Shown here: positions 63,354-64,000 of the stretch, in pieces
Position numbering within the stretch: position 1 is the first letter of the stretch
Layout of the letters: every line of letters starts with the position of its first letter
Assembly: GCA_945952465.1 (NCBI GenBank)
Contig: CAMFIB010000002.1
Coordinates: forward strand, 186,001-250,000
Length of the DNA: 64,000 nt
Source: an uncultured Pseudomonadota bacterium
GTDB lineage: Bacteria > Pseudomonadota > Gammaproteobacteria > Burkholderiales > Burkholderiaceae_C
Direction: 5' to 3'
Program-made: the position numbers and the translations under genes
The notes under the pieces: generated by a model
Told to the model about the DNA's origin: nothing
The model's database searches: none
The model's input: only the letters and a program-made list of their open reading frames with translations

Positions 63354-63743
63354 ATGGACTGGTTGAACGCGGTGAAATGGGACGAAAACGGCCTGGTGCC
63401 GGTGATTGCGCAGGAGCAGGGTAGCGGCGACGTGCTGATGTTCGCGTGGATGAACCGCGAGGCGCTGCACAAGACCGCCGAGACCGGCCAGGCCGTGTAT
63501 TTCAGCCGCTCGCGCCGCCGCCTCTGGTTCAAGGGCGAAGAGTCCGGCCACGTCCAGAAAGTCCATGAAATCCGCCTGGATTGCGACAACGACGTGGTGC
63601 TGCTCAAGGTCACCCAGCTCGGCCACGAGCCCGGCATCGCCTGCCACACCGGCCGCCACAGCTGCTTCTTCAGCGTGTACCGCAACGGCCAGTGGGAAGT
63701 GACGGAGCCGGTCTTGAAAGACCCGGAATCGATCTACAAGTAG
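63354..63743 (+). CDS. hisI: Phosphoribosyl-AMP cyclohydrolase
   Basis: HisI opens the adenine ring of PR-AMP. Zinc/Mg ligands are in [13 protein letters not shown] and [21 protein letters not shown] and [17 protein letters not shown] are conserved. 129 residues, so monofunctional; hisE is a separate gene 4 bp on. Confidence 0.96.
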   Translation: MDWLNAVKWDENGLVPVIAQEQGSGDVLMFAWMNREALHKTAETGQAVYFSRSRRRLWFKGEESGHVQKVHEIRLDCDNDVVLLKVTQLGHEPGIACHTGRHSCFFSVYRNGQWEVTEPVLKDPESIYK

Positions 63744-63747
63744 CGCC

Positions 63748-64000
63748 ATGTCCACCTCCAACGATTCCCTCGCGCGGCTGGCCGCCATCATTGAAAGCCG
63801 CAAGCCGGCCAACGGCGGCGACGCGGCCTCCAGCTACGTGGCGCGGCTGCTGCACAAGGGCCCCGATGCCTTCCTGAAGAAGATCGGCGAAGAGGCCACA
63901 GAAACCGTCATGGCGGCGAAAGACGTCGACGCCGGCGCCGACCCGGCCAAGCTGGTCTACGAGGTCGCCGACCTGTGGTTCCACTCGATGATCGCGCTGG
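63748..64000 (+). CDS. hisE: Phosphoribosyl-ATP pyrophosphatase, partial
   Basis: The first 84 residues of HisE, cut by the window end. It hydrolyses PR-ATP to PR-AMP. The alpha-helical MazG-like core [16 protein letters not shown] and [13 protein letters not shown] are family marks. Confidence 0.93.
   Translation, partial: MSTSNDSLARLAAIIESRKPANGGDAASSYVARLLHKGPDAFLKKIGEEATETVMAAKDVDAGADPAKLVYEVADLWFHSMIAL

Overview
The window is GC-rich chromosomal DNA of a Gram-negative bacterium and carries almost only core genes. Gene content and order point to a betaproteobacterium of the order Burkholderiales, most likely Comamonadaceae: ResB/CcsB cytochrome c maturation next to MsrPQ, two trimeric porins of the burkholderial type, the run mla genes - ABC-2 exporter - bolA - murA - hisGDCBHAFIE, and pilMNOPQ followed by aroK-aroB. 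The assignment is inferred from gene content, not from a marker-gene comparison. I saw no rRNA, tRNA, CRISPR array, prophage or complete insertion sequence except one REP-type tyrosine transposase gene.

Layout. 1-5 kb: end of an MFS exporter, then a minus-strand run ilvA - small CWC protein - cobS - cobC - anmK, preceded by a short promoter/terminator unit that looks like a small RNA or leader. 5-14.4 kb: OsmC protein, coq7, two porins in tandem, a DUF3047 lipoprotein, an M20 amidohydrolase, tal and pgi. 14.5-20.2 kb: groESL with a CIRCE operator, an HTH protein, a metallo-beta-lactamase-fold protein, a stand-alone response regulator and metK. 20.3-29.9 kb: two lipid A-type acyltransferases, an alpha/beta hydrolase, engB, cytochrome c4, resB-ccsB and msrPQ. 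29.9-43.4 kb: lysA-lptM divergent from cyaY, mrcA divergent from pilMNOPQ-aroKB, then dgt and the transposase element. 43.4-49.7 kb: gltBD. 49.7-55.5 kb: mlaFEDACB and a YadGH-type exporter. 55.5-64 kb: bolA/ibaG, murA and the histidine operon, cut at hisE by the window end.

The most unusual feature is a dispersed bipartite DNA element with fixed geometry: AGTCAGCG, a 17-nt spacer, then an 18-nt half that begins GCT and ends AGCG/A. I found ten copies, about one per 6.4 kb, on both strands. Some are intergenic. Others supply stop or start codons (osmC, msrQ, hisG, hisD, hisH). Others lie inside pgi, dgt, gltB and cobC. In dgt and antisense in cobC they occupy codons for conserved enzyme motifs without changing the motif, using codons rare in the surrounding gene. 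Because copies fall in different reading frames and in antisense, the conserved entity is DNA or RNA, not protein. A second, unrelated GC-rich repeat family (five intergenic copies, one tandem pair) is also present.
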